Shown here: piece after piece, positions 23,753 through 31,811 of the stretch | How positions within the stretch are numbered: position 1 is the first letter of the stretch | How the letters are laid out: the number at the start of each line of letters is the position of its first letter | DNA from: Cnuella takakiae | GTDB lineage: Bacteria > Bacteroidota > Bacteroidia > Chitinophagales > Chitinophagaceae | DNA: 64,000 nt | Direction: 5' to 3' | Assembly: GCF_001953305.1 (NCBI RefSeq) | Contig: NZ_MTFE01000010.1 | Location: 421,783 to 485,782 of the forward strand | Program-made: the position numbers and the translations under genes | Notes under the pieces: generated by a model | What the model was told of the DNA's origin: nothing | The model's database searches: none | The model's input: the letters and a program-made list of their open reading frames with translations, nothing else

Positions 23753-26509
23753 TTACAACACATTATACCCCACACTCAAATAATACATCGCCCCGATCCT
23801 GGGATTGGCGTAGCCCTCGATATAATACCGGTTGGTGATATTGGTGCCACCCAGCTTGATGATGCTTTTGATTTTTGGAAAAAGGTAATTCACCTGTGCA
23901 TCCATCGTGCTGAAGGCGGGTACCGGGCCATAAGCCAGTTCGCCCTGCCAATCAAAGGCATCGCGCCAGCGGTACAGCAGGTTAAAACCCCAGCGTTCCT
24001 TTTTACCCAAACCTGTATTGCCCACCCCTGCATTCAGGCGGTATTTGGGTGTGTTGAACAGGGACTGAAAATCGGCGGGCACATCCGAAAGGCGGTCGGA
24101 GTAGGCATTTACGAAAACAGAAAAGTTACGCGGCAGGCGGTAGTCGAAGCTGGCGCCAAACCCATAGGTGCGTACTTCGGGTGCACTGTTTACCACCACC
24201 GAATAGATTTCGCGGGTGGCGGGTTGGAACAGGGTGCGGCGTCCCAGGAAATTGCGGTACTGCCCGGCGTATGCATACGCGTCTACCGAAAGGCGGCGGG
24301 CAAGGGTAGCCCGGTAGCCCAGTTCAAAACTGCGCATGCTTTCGGGTTCCAGCTGCCGGTAGGTAAAAGGCTGCTGCGTGATGAGGTCCACCAGCGGGAA
24401 CTTGGCCGCGTTCATGTACTCCATGATCCAGGGCAGCCCGCCCAGTATGGTATAATCGCCCACATCCAGGCGGATGAATTTTTGCTGGGTAGTGGCAAAA
24501 CGGTAAGCCGTTTGGTAGCTGAAGCGCAGGGTTTGCTCAGGCGCCAGCTTCAACAGGGCCGTTGCCCGGGGTGTGTAGCGCCCTTCAAAGTCCTGGTTTT
24601 TGTCATAGCGAAGCGAAACAGAAAGGGTAAGGGCATCGTTGGGCAGAACGGGCTTACTCAGCTGGGCATACAATCCCAGCTCGTTGATGCGTATGGGCGC
24701 CATGGAGTCGATAAACAGGGTGCCCTGCGAGTTGAGCACATAACGTTTGAAATTGCCACCCACCACCAGGTCGGCAAAGCGGGTCAGGTTCTTAAAGTGG
24801 TACTGCCCTTCATACATCCACAACTCCGATTTTTCGAGGAACAAACCACCACGGGGGATAGGCACTTTGCGCACTTTATCAAAAAGCTGCTGGAAGGCTG
24901 CAGTGCCGGGTTGCGGCCTGCCCGCATCGACAAAAGCCCGGGCAGCATTGTGTATTGCGGCCCCACTGTTGGCTGCCAGCACTGCCTGCTCGGCAGCCGT
25001 GCGGGCTTCGGCGGCAGGTTTGCCTGCAGCAAGCGCATCCCCAAAAGCCTTGGTGTATACAGGAACCAGTTGCTGTACCAGCGCACCGGTGTACTGCGGA
25101 AACCAACTGCCTGCTGGGTTGCTGTTGTCCAGGCTTCTTTTCCAGCCTTCATTCATCAGCTGGGCGGTAGTGGTGGCACTGTAGGCATCGCCGGCATCTT
25201 CCTGCGTGGTAAAGGCGCGGAGGAACCAGTTCTTGTTGCGCAGCTCGGCCTTGTATTGCGCGATGGTAATGCCTTTGAGTACAAAGCGGTTGTTGCCCGT
25301 ATACACCGTATTGCCCCGGGCCCAGTTGCCGGATAGGATGGCTTCGGTATTGCCACCCAGGCGGTAGTGCAGCGCGCTGGTGAGCTTGAGGTTTTTTGTG
25401 TTGGGATCGATCATATCCCTTTCGCTGTAACCGGTACGCGATACCACCTGCGGGCTGGACATCAAAGGAAGTAGCACCGGTGCAAGGGCATTATTTCCCT
25501 GCATCATAGCTTGCATTACACCCCTGATATCGCCGCTGGTTTCATCGCCATACACATTTACGCCGTCGTAGCCTTTAGCGGTAGCGCGGCTGCCCGGGAT
25601 CACAACGCCACCCGAGCCCGTGCGGCGGTAATTGTTTTCGTTATCGGCCAGCCAGTCCTGCGCCTGCAGGTATTGCCCCGAAACCTTGAAAGCAAACCGG
25701 TTGAAGGATTTAGCATACCGCAAAGCATAGTCGTACAGCGGCGCCGGCGAGCGGCCATCGGGTGCATCAATGTGGTTGACGCCCTGCTTCAGTTGCAGGC
25801 TCAGTCCCTGATGTTCAAAGGGGCTTTTGCTGTTGATCAGAATGGTGCCGTTCATACCACCGGGTCCGTACAGCGCCGAAGAGGCGCCCGGCAGGATTTC
25901 TACATGGTCCACATCCAGTTCCGTTAAGCCTGCAAAATTGCCCACGAAGAAGTTGAGGCCCGGTGCCTGGTTGTCCATGCCGTCCACCAGTTGGTTTACC
26001 CTTGGGCTGCCGCTGCCATTGAAGCCACGGGTGCTGATGGTTTTAAAGGTGATGCTGGAAGTGGTAATGTCCACGCCCTTGCGGTAAACGGCCAGGCTGT
26101 AATAATCGGTGGGGGCGTTGGCTATCTGGCGGTAGCCATACCGTTCGATGGTTACCGGTGCATTGCGCAGGCGGGTGGGCATACGGGTGCTGCTGGTTAC
26201 CAGCACTTCCTGCTCGGTAACCATTTTGGGCGTTAGTTCCATCACCCCTAAAGCCGTGGATGCGGCTTCCAGGACCAGTGAGTCGTACTCGGCCGAAGTG
26301 ATCACTACCCTGGCTGGCAAGCCAGGCACCGAGAGGAAGAAATGACCAGTTCCATCAGTGCGGGTAATGGCACCACCGGCACTTACGGTTACATCGGCAA
26401 GAGCGGCGCCACTGATCTTATCGCGTACCTGCCCTTCCAGTTTTTGCTGGGCAAGTACCTGGTTCAGTAGGGCGGCAAGCAACAGGAGGGTAATGCAAAA
26501 CTTTTTCAT
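23753..26509 (-). CDS. TonB-dependent receptor with carboxypeptidase-like N-terminal domain
   Basis: 918 aa outer-membrane active transporter. Signal peptide ~1-20, carboxypeptidase-regulatory-like domain ~22-95 (LEGQVRDKISGAALADVTVSAGG), and plug domain ~100-230 with the family motif VDHVEILPGASSALYGPGGMNGTILINSKS. The 22-strand barrel runs to the C-terminal YYLSVGYNVL. No substrate-specific partner (SusD-like protein, heme or siderophore gene) is adjacent, so ligand unknown. The final aromatic residues are the usual BAM signal. The upstream 138 bp shows no riboswitch that I could recognise. Confidence 0.93.
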   Translation of the reverse strand: MKKFCITLLLLAALLNQVLAQQKLEGQVRDKISGAALADVTVSAGGAITRTDGTGHFFLSVPGLPARVVITSAEYDSLVLEAASTALGVMELTPKMVTEQEVLVTSSTRMPTRLRNAPVTIERYGYRQIANAPTDYYSLAVYRKGVDITTSSITFKTISTRGFNGSGSPRVNQLVDGMDNQAPGLNFFVGNFAGLTELDVDHVEILPGASSALYGPGGMNGTILINSKSPFEHQGLSLQLKQGVNHIDAPDGRSPAPLYDYALRYAKSFNRFAFKVSGQYLQAQDWLADNENNYRRTGSGGVVIPGSRATAKGYDGVNVYGDETSGDIRGVMQAMMQGNNALAPVLLPLMSSPQVVSRTGYSERDMIDPNTKNLKLTSALHYRLGGNTEAILSGNWARGNTVYTGNNRFVLKGITIAQYKAELRNKNWFLRAFTTQEDAGDAYSATTTAQLMNEGWKRSLDNSNPAGSWFPQYTGALVQQLVPVYTKAFGDALAAGKPAAEARTAAEQAVLAANSGAAIHNAARAFVDAGRPQPGTAAFQQLFDKVRKVPIPRGGLFLEKSELWMYEGQYHFKNLTRFADLVVGGNFKRYVLNSQGTLFIDSMAPIRINELGLYAQLSKPVLPNDALTLSVSLRYDKNQDFEGRYTPRATALLKLAPEQTLRFSYQTAYRFATTQQKFIRLDVGDYTILGGLPWIMEYMNAAKFPLVDLITQQPFTYRQLEPESMRSFELGYRATLARRLSVDAYAYAGQYRNFLGRRTLFQPATREIYSVVVNSAPEVRTYGFGASFDYRLPRNFSVFVNAYSDRLSDVPADFQSLFNTPKYRLNAGVGNTGLGKKERWGFNLLYRWRDAFDWQGELAYGPVPAFSTMDAQVNYLFPKIKSIIKLGGTNITNRYYIEGYANPRIGAMYYLSVGYNVL

Positions 26510-26647
26510 GATGATCGCTGGTTTGTGGTGAATAATGAGGTGAAACTAGCAGGGCAAACAGGCGGTGGGAAACGGAATGCTGCGGCAGGCAGCCCGGAGG
26601 GTAGCAGTATTTGCCAAAAGCCAAATTGGCTATTCTGGTGGGTGGCA
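26510..26647. other. Leader of the TonB receptor gene
   Basis: Contains AGCCAATTTGGCT-like and GCAGGCAGC short palindromes, but no riboswitch consensus (no B12 box, no THI box) was found. Confidence 0.3.
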
Positions 26648-27283
26648 TCAATCCGTAACCGGCTCTTCGTGGAGGTGGTTGCGGGTGTAATAAGCCAGAA
26701 TACGCGGAGCGATTTTGGCGGGTTGCGGCGGAAGGGTTTGGAAAAGATCATCCCACCAGGGTACGCAGATGCCGTAACAGGTATTGGGATATTTCCAGTG
26801 GTGGAAAAAATGGTAGCGGTACAAGCGGCGGAACAGCCTTGCCGACCAGGGCTGGTGCAGCACCCAGTGCATGGAAAAATAGCTGTAAATGCCTGCGGCA
26901 AAACCGGCAAGCAGGGTAAAATAGTTGTGCAGCCACACCGCAACAGCAGCTATCATTGCCAAAAGCAGCAGCATAGCAACTCTTGCAAACAAGGGTACCG
27001 AAATCTCGGTAGGATGTTGGTGGTGGCGCAGGTGCTGGCGGCTTAGCTGGGTGGCGCTGCTTCGGTGGCGGTGTAGGTAAAAACGGTGCAACAGGTACTC
27101 TACAAAAGTCCAGCTGCACCAGCCCAGCAACAGCAGCCACAGCTGTGCGCCAAGAGGTGTATAGCGGGCCAGCCAGCGTTCCAGAATCAAAGCCGGCAGG
27201 AAGAGTAAGGCAAAAACAAGCCAGCAGCCTGCCTGCCCGGGCTTATGCAGCAAGGAAGACGGTAGCAAGGACAAGGGTTTCAT
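26648..27283 (-). CDS. Fatty acid hydroxylase / sterol desaturase family protein
   Basis: 211 aa integral membrane di-iron enzyme. The histidine clusters HRFYLHRH (~65-72), HLRHHQHP (~83-90) and HFFHH (~158-162) are the expected metal ligands. Four hydrophobic helices surround them. Family members hydroxylate fatty acyl chains, sphingolipids or carotenoids. The start at 27283 overlaps the end of the SDR gene by 41 bp, so it is the last gene of a tightly packed minus-strand operon with the DUF6134, epimerase and SDR genes. Confidence 0.85.
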   Translation of the reverse strand: MKPLSLLPSSLLHKPGQAGCWLVFALLFLPALILERWLARYTPLGAQLWLLLLGWCSWTFVEYLLHRFYLHRHRSSATQLSRQHLRHHQHPTEISVPLFARVAMLLLLAMIAAVAVWLHNYFTLLAGFAAGIYSYFSMHWVLHQPWSARLFRRLYRYHFFHHWKYPNTCYGICVPWWDDLFQTLPPQPAKIAPRILAYYTRNHLHEEPVTD

Positions 27284-28130
27284 ACATCTTGTTTTGAGGT
27301 TGGGAAAATGGGGTATGGGAGGTCGGCAGGGGCACCACTTCAGCCTTAAAGCTTTTTTGTTGGAAAGCCGTCAGCCTGTCCTGCAGCCAGCCGGGGCACC
27401 AGTTGCTTACCTGTAGCAGCAGCCTGTTGATACGGCCGGGAACGATGCGGGCTTTTTTGCGCAGCATACCCTCGATGGCTGCCTTGGCCACCACCTGTGG
27501 CTCCAGGGTAGAGCGGCGGCCCAGCCACGTGCCGGTGCGGTTGGCCAGTATCAGCCGCCAGCTGGTGTTGATGGCACCCGGGCACAGCGCCGATACATAC
27601 ACTTTTGGGGGCCGCAGCTCGCGGCGCAGGCTGCGCGAAAAAGCCAGCAGGTAGGACTTGGTGCCGCCATACACCTGTTTTTGCGGCAGCGGGAAGAGGG
27701 CTGCCAGGCTGCTTACATTGAGGATATGGGCAGGAGCAGCAGCCAGCAAATCATCGAGGAACAAGCGGGAAAGGAGCGTGGGTGCAAGTGTATTCAGGCG
27801 GATCAGGCGGCTGTAGTAACCGGTACTGCGCTGGTGAAAATAAAAGGTGCCGCCCATGCCTGCATTGTTGACCAGGATGCCGATGCGGCAACCCAGGCCC
27901 TGTACCTGCCGGTGCAGGGCGAAGCAGTTGGCTTCTTCCGACAGGTCGGTTTCGATGGCATGTGCCACCACGCCAAAATGGTTTTGGATGAAATTGGCGG
28001 TATGCGCCAGCCCGCTGCCGGGCAGGGCCACCAGCACCATGGGTATGCCCCTTTCGGCACATTCAAGGGCAAGGGCTTTGCCCAACCCTTCGCTGGCGCC
28101 GGTGATGAGGGCATAGTCAGTGGGTTGCAT
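27243..28130 (-). CDS. Short-chain dehydrogenase of the 3-ketoacyl reductase-like (DltE/HSD12) type
   Basis: 295 aa from ATG 28130. Rossmann TGASEGLGKALALE (~9-22), NNAGMGG (~89), catalytic Ser in NVSSLAALFPLP and Tyr/Lys in YGGTKSYLLAFS (~157-162), all intact. The C-terminus has a hydrophobic tail like membrane-associated ketoacyl reductases. The start overlaps the stop of the broken epimerase gene by 14 bp, indicating translational coupling. An alternative start at 28166 would add 12 residues. Confidence 0.88.
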   Translation of the reverse strand: MQPTDYALITGASEGLGKALALECAERGIPMVLVALPGSGLAHTANFIQNHFGVVAHAIETDLSEEANCFALHRQVQGLGCRIGILVNNAGMGGTFYFHQRSTGYYSRLIRLNTLAPTLLSRLFLDDLLAAAPAHILNVSSLAALFPLPQKQVYGGTKSYLLAFSRSLRRELRPPKVYVSALCPGAINTSWRLILANRTGTWLGRRSTLEPQVVAKAAIEGMLRKKARIVPGRINRLLLQVSNWCPGWLQDRLTAFQQKSFKAEVVPLPTSHTPFSQPQNKMYETLVLATVFLAA

Positions 28131-29109
28131 AACGACCGGTTTTGAAGTACTGCAGGGTAGCGGCAATGCCCTGCGCCAATGGGGTGATGGTATAGCCCAG
28201 CTCCTGCACGGCCTTGTCGCTGCTCATGGCATAGCTGCGGAAGAGGCGGCGCACCGTTGCCGGCTTCAGCTGGGTGTCGATGCCCAGCAGGGATGCCATG
28301 CGGCCGTAAACTGTGCTCCAGCCTACCAGCAAGCCCTCGGGCAGCGGGAGGATGCAGAGCCTGCGGCCGCTGACGGATGCAAGGGTCTGGAAGAGTTCGG
28401 CATAGGTGGCATTGGGCCCGCCCAGGATGTACTTGGCGCCGGGCTTTCCTTTTTCCAGCGCCAGCAGGTGTCCTTCCACCACGTCTTCGATAAAAGTGTA
28501 GGAACCCACCGCTTCCGTATGGGCGGGGATAAAGGCAAACCCATTTTGCAGGGCCTGCCGCAGGGTTTTGGTTACCGGGTTGGCCGTGGTTTCGGGGCCG
28601 GGGCCATATACCCGTGGCAGCGACACAATCGTTGCCTGCAGGCCCAGGTTTACGTATTAGGCCACCAGCTGCTCGGCGCAGTACTTCGATACTTCATAGT
28701 CGTTGTCGAAAGGCCGCAGGCGGGTATCGGTTTCGGTAACCGGGCGGCCATATGAAGGGCCCAGCACCGCGCAGGTGCTGGTAAACACTAGGCGGCTGAT
28801 GCCCTGCCGCAGGGCCGCCTCCAGTACATGATGGGTACCGCCCACATTGACGCGGAAAAATTCGGATGCACGGGGGTGGTAATAGCGGGCAAGGGCTGCG
28901 GCGTGTATCACCTGTTGGCAGCCTTCCATGGCGCGGTCCACCGAGGCGGCATCGGTGATATCGCCGGTAAAAAAGCGGATGTTGGGGTGGCGGGGCAGGT
29001 TGCGCTGCAGGTTACGCACCAGGGCCTGTACCTGGTAGCCCCGTTTTGCGGCATGCAGGGCCAGCCGGTGACCCACATAGCCTGTGGCGCCGGTAAGAAA
29101 AAGCTTCAT
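28117..29109 (-). pseudogene. NAD-dependent epimerase/dehydratase, interrupted by a nonsense codon
   Basis: One frame reads a full 330-codon extended SDR from MKLFLTGATGYVGHRL to the end at 28117, but TAA stands at codon 151 (28657-28659). Upstream half: TGATGYVGH NAD loop, FTSTCAVLGPS and active-site YEVSK. Downstream half continues without frame change (YVNLGLQATIVSLPRVYGPG, GSYTFIEDVVEGHLLAL, ILGGPNATYAELFQTL). One base change, for example GAA to TAA, explains the break. The second half has no Met until well inside. Similar proteins are dihydroflavonol-4-reductase / 3-beta-HSD-like. A sequencing error is also possible. Confidence 0.85.
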
Positions 29110-29133
29110 ATCTGTGGTTTTAAGGGGTGCTTA

Positions 29134-29787
29134 TCAGTTGTCTGCAATCATTTCGGCAGTAAACCAGCGGCTGCGTAATACCACGCGGTTGCAGCGTCCG
29201 CCGCTGTACCAGAACTCATTGATTTTGCCATCGGGCAGTGCCACCTGGTAGTGGCCTGCCTCTATTTTCCGGATGGGAACCAATTGGGCATGGCTGTCGG
29301 AAAACACATGGCTGCGTTGAAGCGGCTCCCGGGCATACAGGCTTAGGGTACTGTACCCAACGGGCGGGTGGCTGATGTGGCGCTGGCGGCCATCTTCGTT
29401 GAGGCGGCAGCCCCCGGGCACCGCGGTGAGGGTGCGGTTTTCTTTTTCTAATCCATTGATGGTGCGGCGCACCGAAGCATACACCAGTTGCTCCTGCTGG
29501 TACCAGCTTTCTTCCGTGGCCTTAATGCGTATCAGCGTAACAATCCGGGTTTGCACTTCCGATTCCAGCTTCAGGCGGGTAGTGCCATGGTGCTGGGCCG
29601 TTTGCAACTGCAAATGGCCAACGGGTTTGCCATTTCGGTAAATGGTAAAATGCTTTTGCTGCGCACAGGCGGCAATGCCCAGCAGGAGGAGTAAAGCAGA
29701 AAACAACAGCGGATGAAAGCGGTAGGTGTGCCGGGGAGTACCGGCTTTGAGGCGCCTGAGCCATAACAGGAGGAGCAGGGTGATCAT
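29134..29787 (-). CDS. DUF6134 family protein
   Basis: 217 aa from ATG 29787. Two hydrophobic stretches at the N-terminus (MITLLLLLWL and FSALLLLLGIAACAQ), the second resembling a signal with a small lipobox-like AAC. The rest is a beta-rich domain with paired Trp (EESWYQQEQLVYAS, NEFWYSGG). DUF6134 proteins are exported and of unknown role. First gene of the minus-strand lipid-type operon, divergent from the HTH gene. Confidence 0.75.
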   Translation of the reverse strand: MITLLLLLWLRRLKAGTPRHTYRFHPLLFSALLLLLGIAACAQQKHFTIYRNGKPVGHLQLQTAQHHGTTRLKLESEVQTRIVTLIRIKATEESWYQQEQLVYASVRRTINGLEKENRTLTAVPGGCRLNEDGRQRHISHPPVGYSTLSLYAREPLQRSHVFSDSHAQLVPIRKIEAGHYQVALPDGKINEFWYSGGRCNRVVLRSRWFTAEMIADN

Positions 29788-29988
29788 GACGTTGGTTTCT
29801 GCAGCTAAACTAGCAGGCACCTCAGCCCTCCCGTAATTGAATTATAACCGGCAGCAGTACTGTTGTGGCAATTATTGCTTCCGGCAGCTTCAAGCGCATT
29901 GTGCAAACGCATTATTTGCACTATTTTGAAACACAGGTCTGCTCCCGCCGCAAGTTTTTGCCAAACCTTTTGCCTACAACCGTTTTAT
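29788..29988. other. Divergent promoter region of the lipid-type cluster
   Basis: About 200 bp between the DUF6134 gene (-) and the HTH gene (+). Presumed promoters of both. I could not identify an operator by eye. Confidence 0.35.
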
Positions 29989-30987
29989 ATGAGTACATCA
30001 TCGGTACAGGGTGCATTGTTTCAAAAAATCAGGGAAAAAGCCAGCGACCAGCAAGGCCTGGCCGAAACCATCGCTTCCCTGTTACATGTAAGCACCGACA
30101 GCGCTTACCGCCGCATCAGGGGCGAAAAGCCTTTATCGCTGGAAGAGTTCCAGTTGCTGTGTACCCGCTACCAGGTGTCGGCCGACCAGCTTTTTGGCCA
30201 GCAGGCAGGCGGCTTTATTTTCCAGGGCAAACTGCTGGAAACTACCCAGTTTCGCTTCGACAAATACCTGGAAGGCATTATCATGCAACTCAAGTACATC
30301 GGGTCTTTTACCGACAGCCATATGTACTATATGTGCAAGGATATCCCGGTATTTTACCATTTCCAGTTTCGCGACCTCGCCGCTTTTAAATACTATATCT
30401 GGATGCGGGCCATCATCGATCACCCGGAGTTTACCAATAAGCCTTTCCGCTTTGCCGATTACAGCGATGAACTCTTTTCGCTGGGCGGTAAAATCGTTGA
30501 GCTCTACAACCGTTTCCCTTCTACGGAACTCTGGAATGTGGAAAGCATCAACAGTACCATCCAGCAGATCAAATTTTGCCGCGACATGGGCCTGATCACC
30601 AGCAACGAAGACCTGCAACGGATCTACCATTCGCTCCGCCAGCTGGTAGACCACCTGGAAGCACAGGCGGCCGAAGGCATCAAGTGGTATGCATCGGGTG
30701 GCGAACGCATGGGGGCCGCTTTTGGCATGTACCACAACGAGTTTATCCTGGGTGATAATTCTATCCTGGCGGTTACGGGCTCCCGCAAAATGGCGTTCCT
30801 GGTACACAGCGTTATCAACTATGTCAGCACCCATGATGTTGCCTTTTGCGACCACCTGTACCACAACGTGCACAACCTGATGAAACGGTCGACCCTTATC
30901 AGCACCGACAGCGAGGTTGAACGCAATGCTTTTTTCAGGCTGCTGTACCGCAAGCTGTCGCAAAGCACCGAAGCCCAGCCTTTGTAA
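29989..30987 (+). CDS. HTH-domain protein, probable transcription regulator
   Basis: 332 aa from ATG 29989. The N-terminal ~65 residues form a Cro/C1-like helix-turn-helix (LAETIASLLHVSTDSAYRRIRGEKPLSLEEFQLLCTRY). The remaining ~265 residues are a helical domain of unknown type, shared by HTH proteins I know only from Chitinophagaceae-like genomes. No sensor domain I can name. Divergent from the DUF6134-to-hydroxylase operon, so it may regulate that operon (inference). Frames upstream to 29863 are open, but the HTH begins at this Met. Confidence 0.75.
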   Translation: MSTSSVQGALFQKIREKASDQQGLAETIASLLHVSTDSAYRRIRGEKPLSLEEFQLLCTRYQVSADQLFGQQAGGFIFQGKLLETTQFRFDKYLEGIIMQLKYIGSFTDSHMYYMCKDIPVFYHFQFRDLAAFKYYIWMRAIIDHPEFTNKPFRFADYSDELFSLGGKIVELYNRFPSTELWNVESINSTIQQIKFCRDMGLITSNEDLQRIYHSLRQLVDHLEAQAAEGIKWYASGGERMGAAFGMYHNEFILGDNSILAVTGSRKMAFLVHSVINYVSTHDVAFCDHLYHNVHNLMKRSTLISTDSEVERNAFFRLLYRKLSQSTEAQPL

Positions 30988-31034
30988 ACCGGCATGGTCT
31001 GGCAAAGCTTTTGAAGCAAGGCAGTAAACATTCT

Positions 31035-31727
31035 ATGATCCGTAGCTTTTCCTTCCTGTTGCTGCTGTTGTGTGCATTGAGTTCCTGTGGTTTACTGCAA
31101 CAGTCTCAGGTTAAAATACCCCTCACTGAAACTGAAGCCGCACAGGGCATCCGCGAAGCCCTCGATCAGGGTGTAGGCAGGGGCATCGCCCAGCTACACC
31201 GCGAGGATGGCTTTTTCCGAAACAATACCTACAAGATTTTATTACCTGCCGAAGCGCAGAAAGTAGAAGCCGTGTTGCGGCAGATGGGTATGGACGCCCT
31301 GGTGGACAGGACGATCCTGCAGATCAACAGGGCCGCCGAAGACGCCGTTGGCGCTGCACGTCCCATTTTCGCCGAAGCCATCAGTGGCATGACGCTTACC
31401 GATGCCCTCACCATTGTGCAGGGGCAGCAGGATGCCGCCACCCAGTATTTCAGGCAAAAAACCACCAACCAGCTGAAGGCAGCCTTTACGCCCATCATTC
31501 GTTTATCGCTGGACAAGTTCAGCGCCACCAAGTATTACGAAGACCTGATCAACACCTATAATAATTTTCCCACTACGCTCCAGAAAGTAAACCCCGACCT
31601 AGCAGGGCATGTAGCTGACAAGGCCGTAGTGGCGCTGTTTGACCAGATAGCAACAGAAGAAGCGCGCATCCGCAGCAGCGGCGCTGCCAGGGCTACTCCC
31701 ATTTTAAAAAGGGTATTCGGCAGGTAA
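31035..31727 (+). CDS. DUF4197 lipoprotein
   Basis: 230 aa. Signal with lipobox LSSC (MIRSFSFLLLLLCALSSCG). The mature part is the all-helical DUF4197 domain (EAAQGIREALDQGVGRGI, ILLPAEAQKVEAVLRQMG, GMTLTDALTIVQG, ATPILKRVFG). Function of the family unknown, probably envelope. Frame opens at 31011; ATG 31035 gives the signal. It begins 48 bp after the HTH gene on the same strand. Confidence 0.88.
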   Translation: MIRSFSFLLLLLCALSSCGLLQQSQVKIPLTETEAAQGIREALDQGVGRGIAQLHREDGFFRNNTYKILLPAEAQKVEAVLRQMGMDALVDRTILQINRAAEDAVGAARPIFAEAISGMTLTDALTIVQGQQDAATQYFRQKTTNQLKAAFTPIIRLSLDKFSATKYYEDLINTYNNFPTTLQKVNPDLAGHVADKAVVALFDQIATEEARIRSSGAARATPILKRVFGR

Positions 31728-31811
31728 AACCAGCAGGGTTGGGGCGTACTGGTTTTAGTTTGCCCCATCGCCGTCCATTACCTGAATACCGCAGTTTGAA
31801 TTCTTACAATC

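Noticed and set aside
26510-26647. Cobalamin or TPP riboswitch ahead of the TonB receptor gene
   Set aside because: No B12-box or THI-box consensus could be found by eye; only short unrelated palindromes.
28657-28659. Recoding of the internal stop in the epimerase gene (Sec or Pyl)
   Set aside because: The stop is TAA, which is not a known selenocysteine or pyrrolysine codon. A nonsense mutation is simpler.
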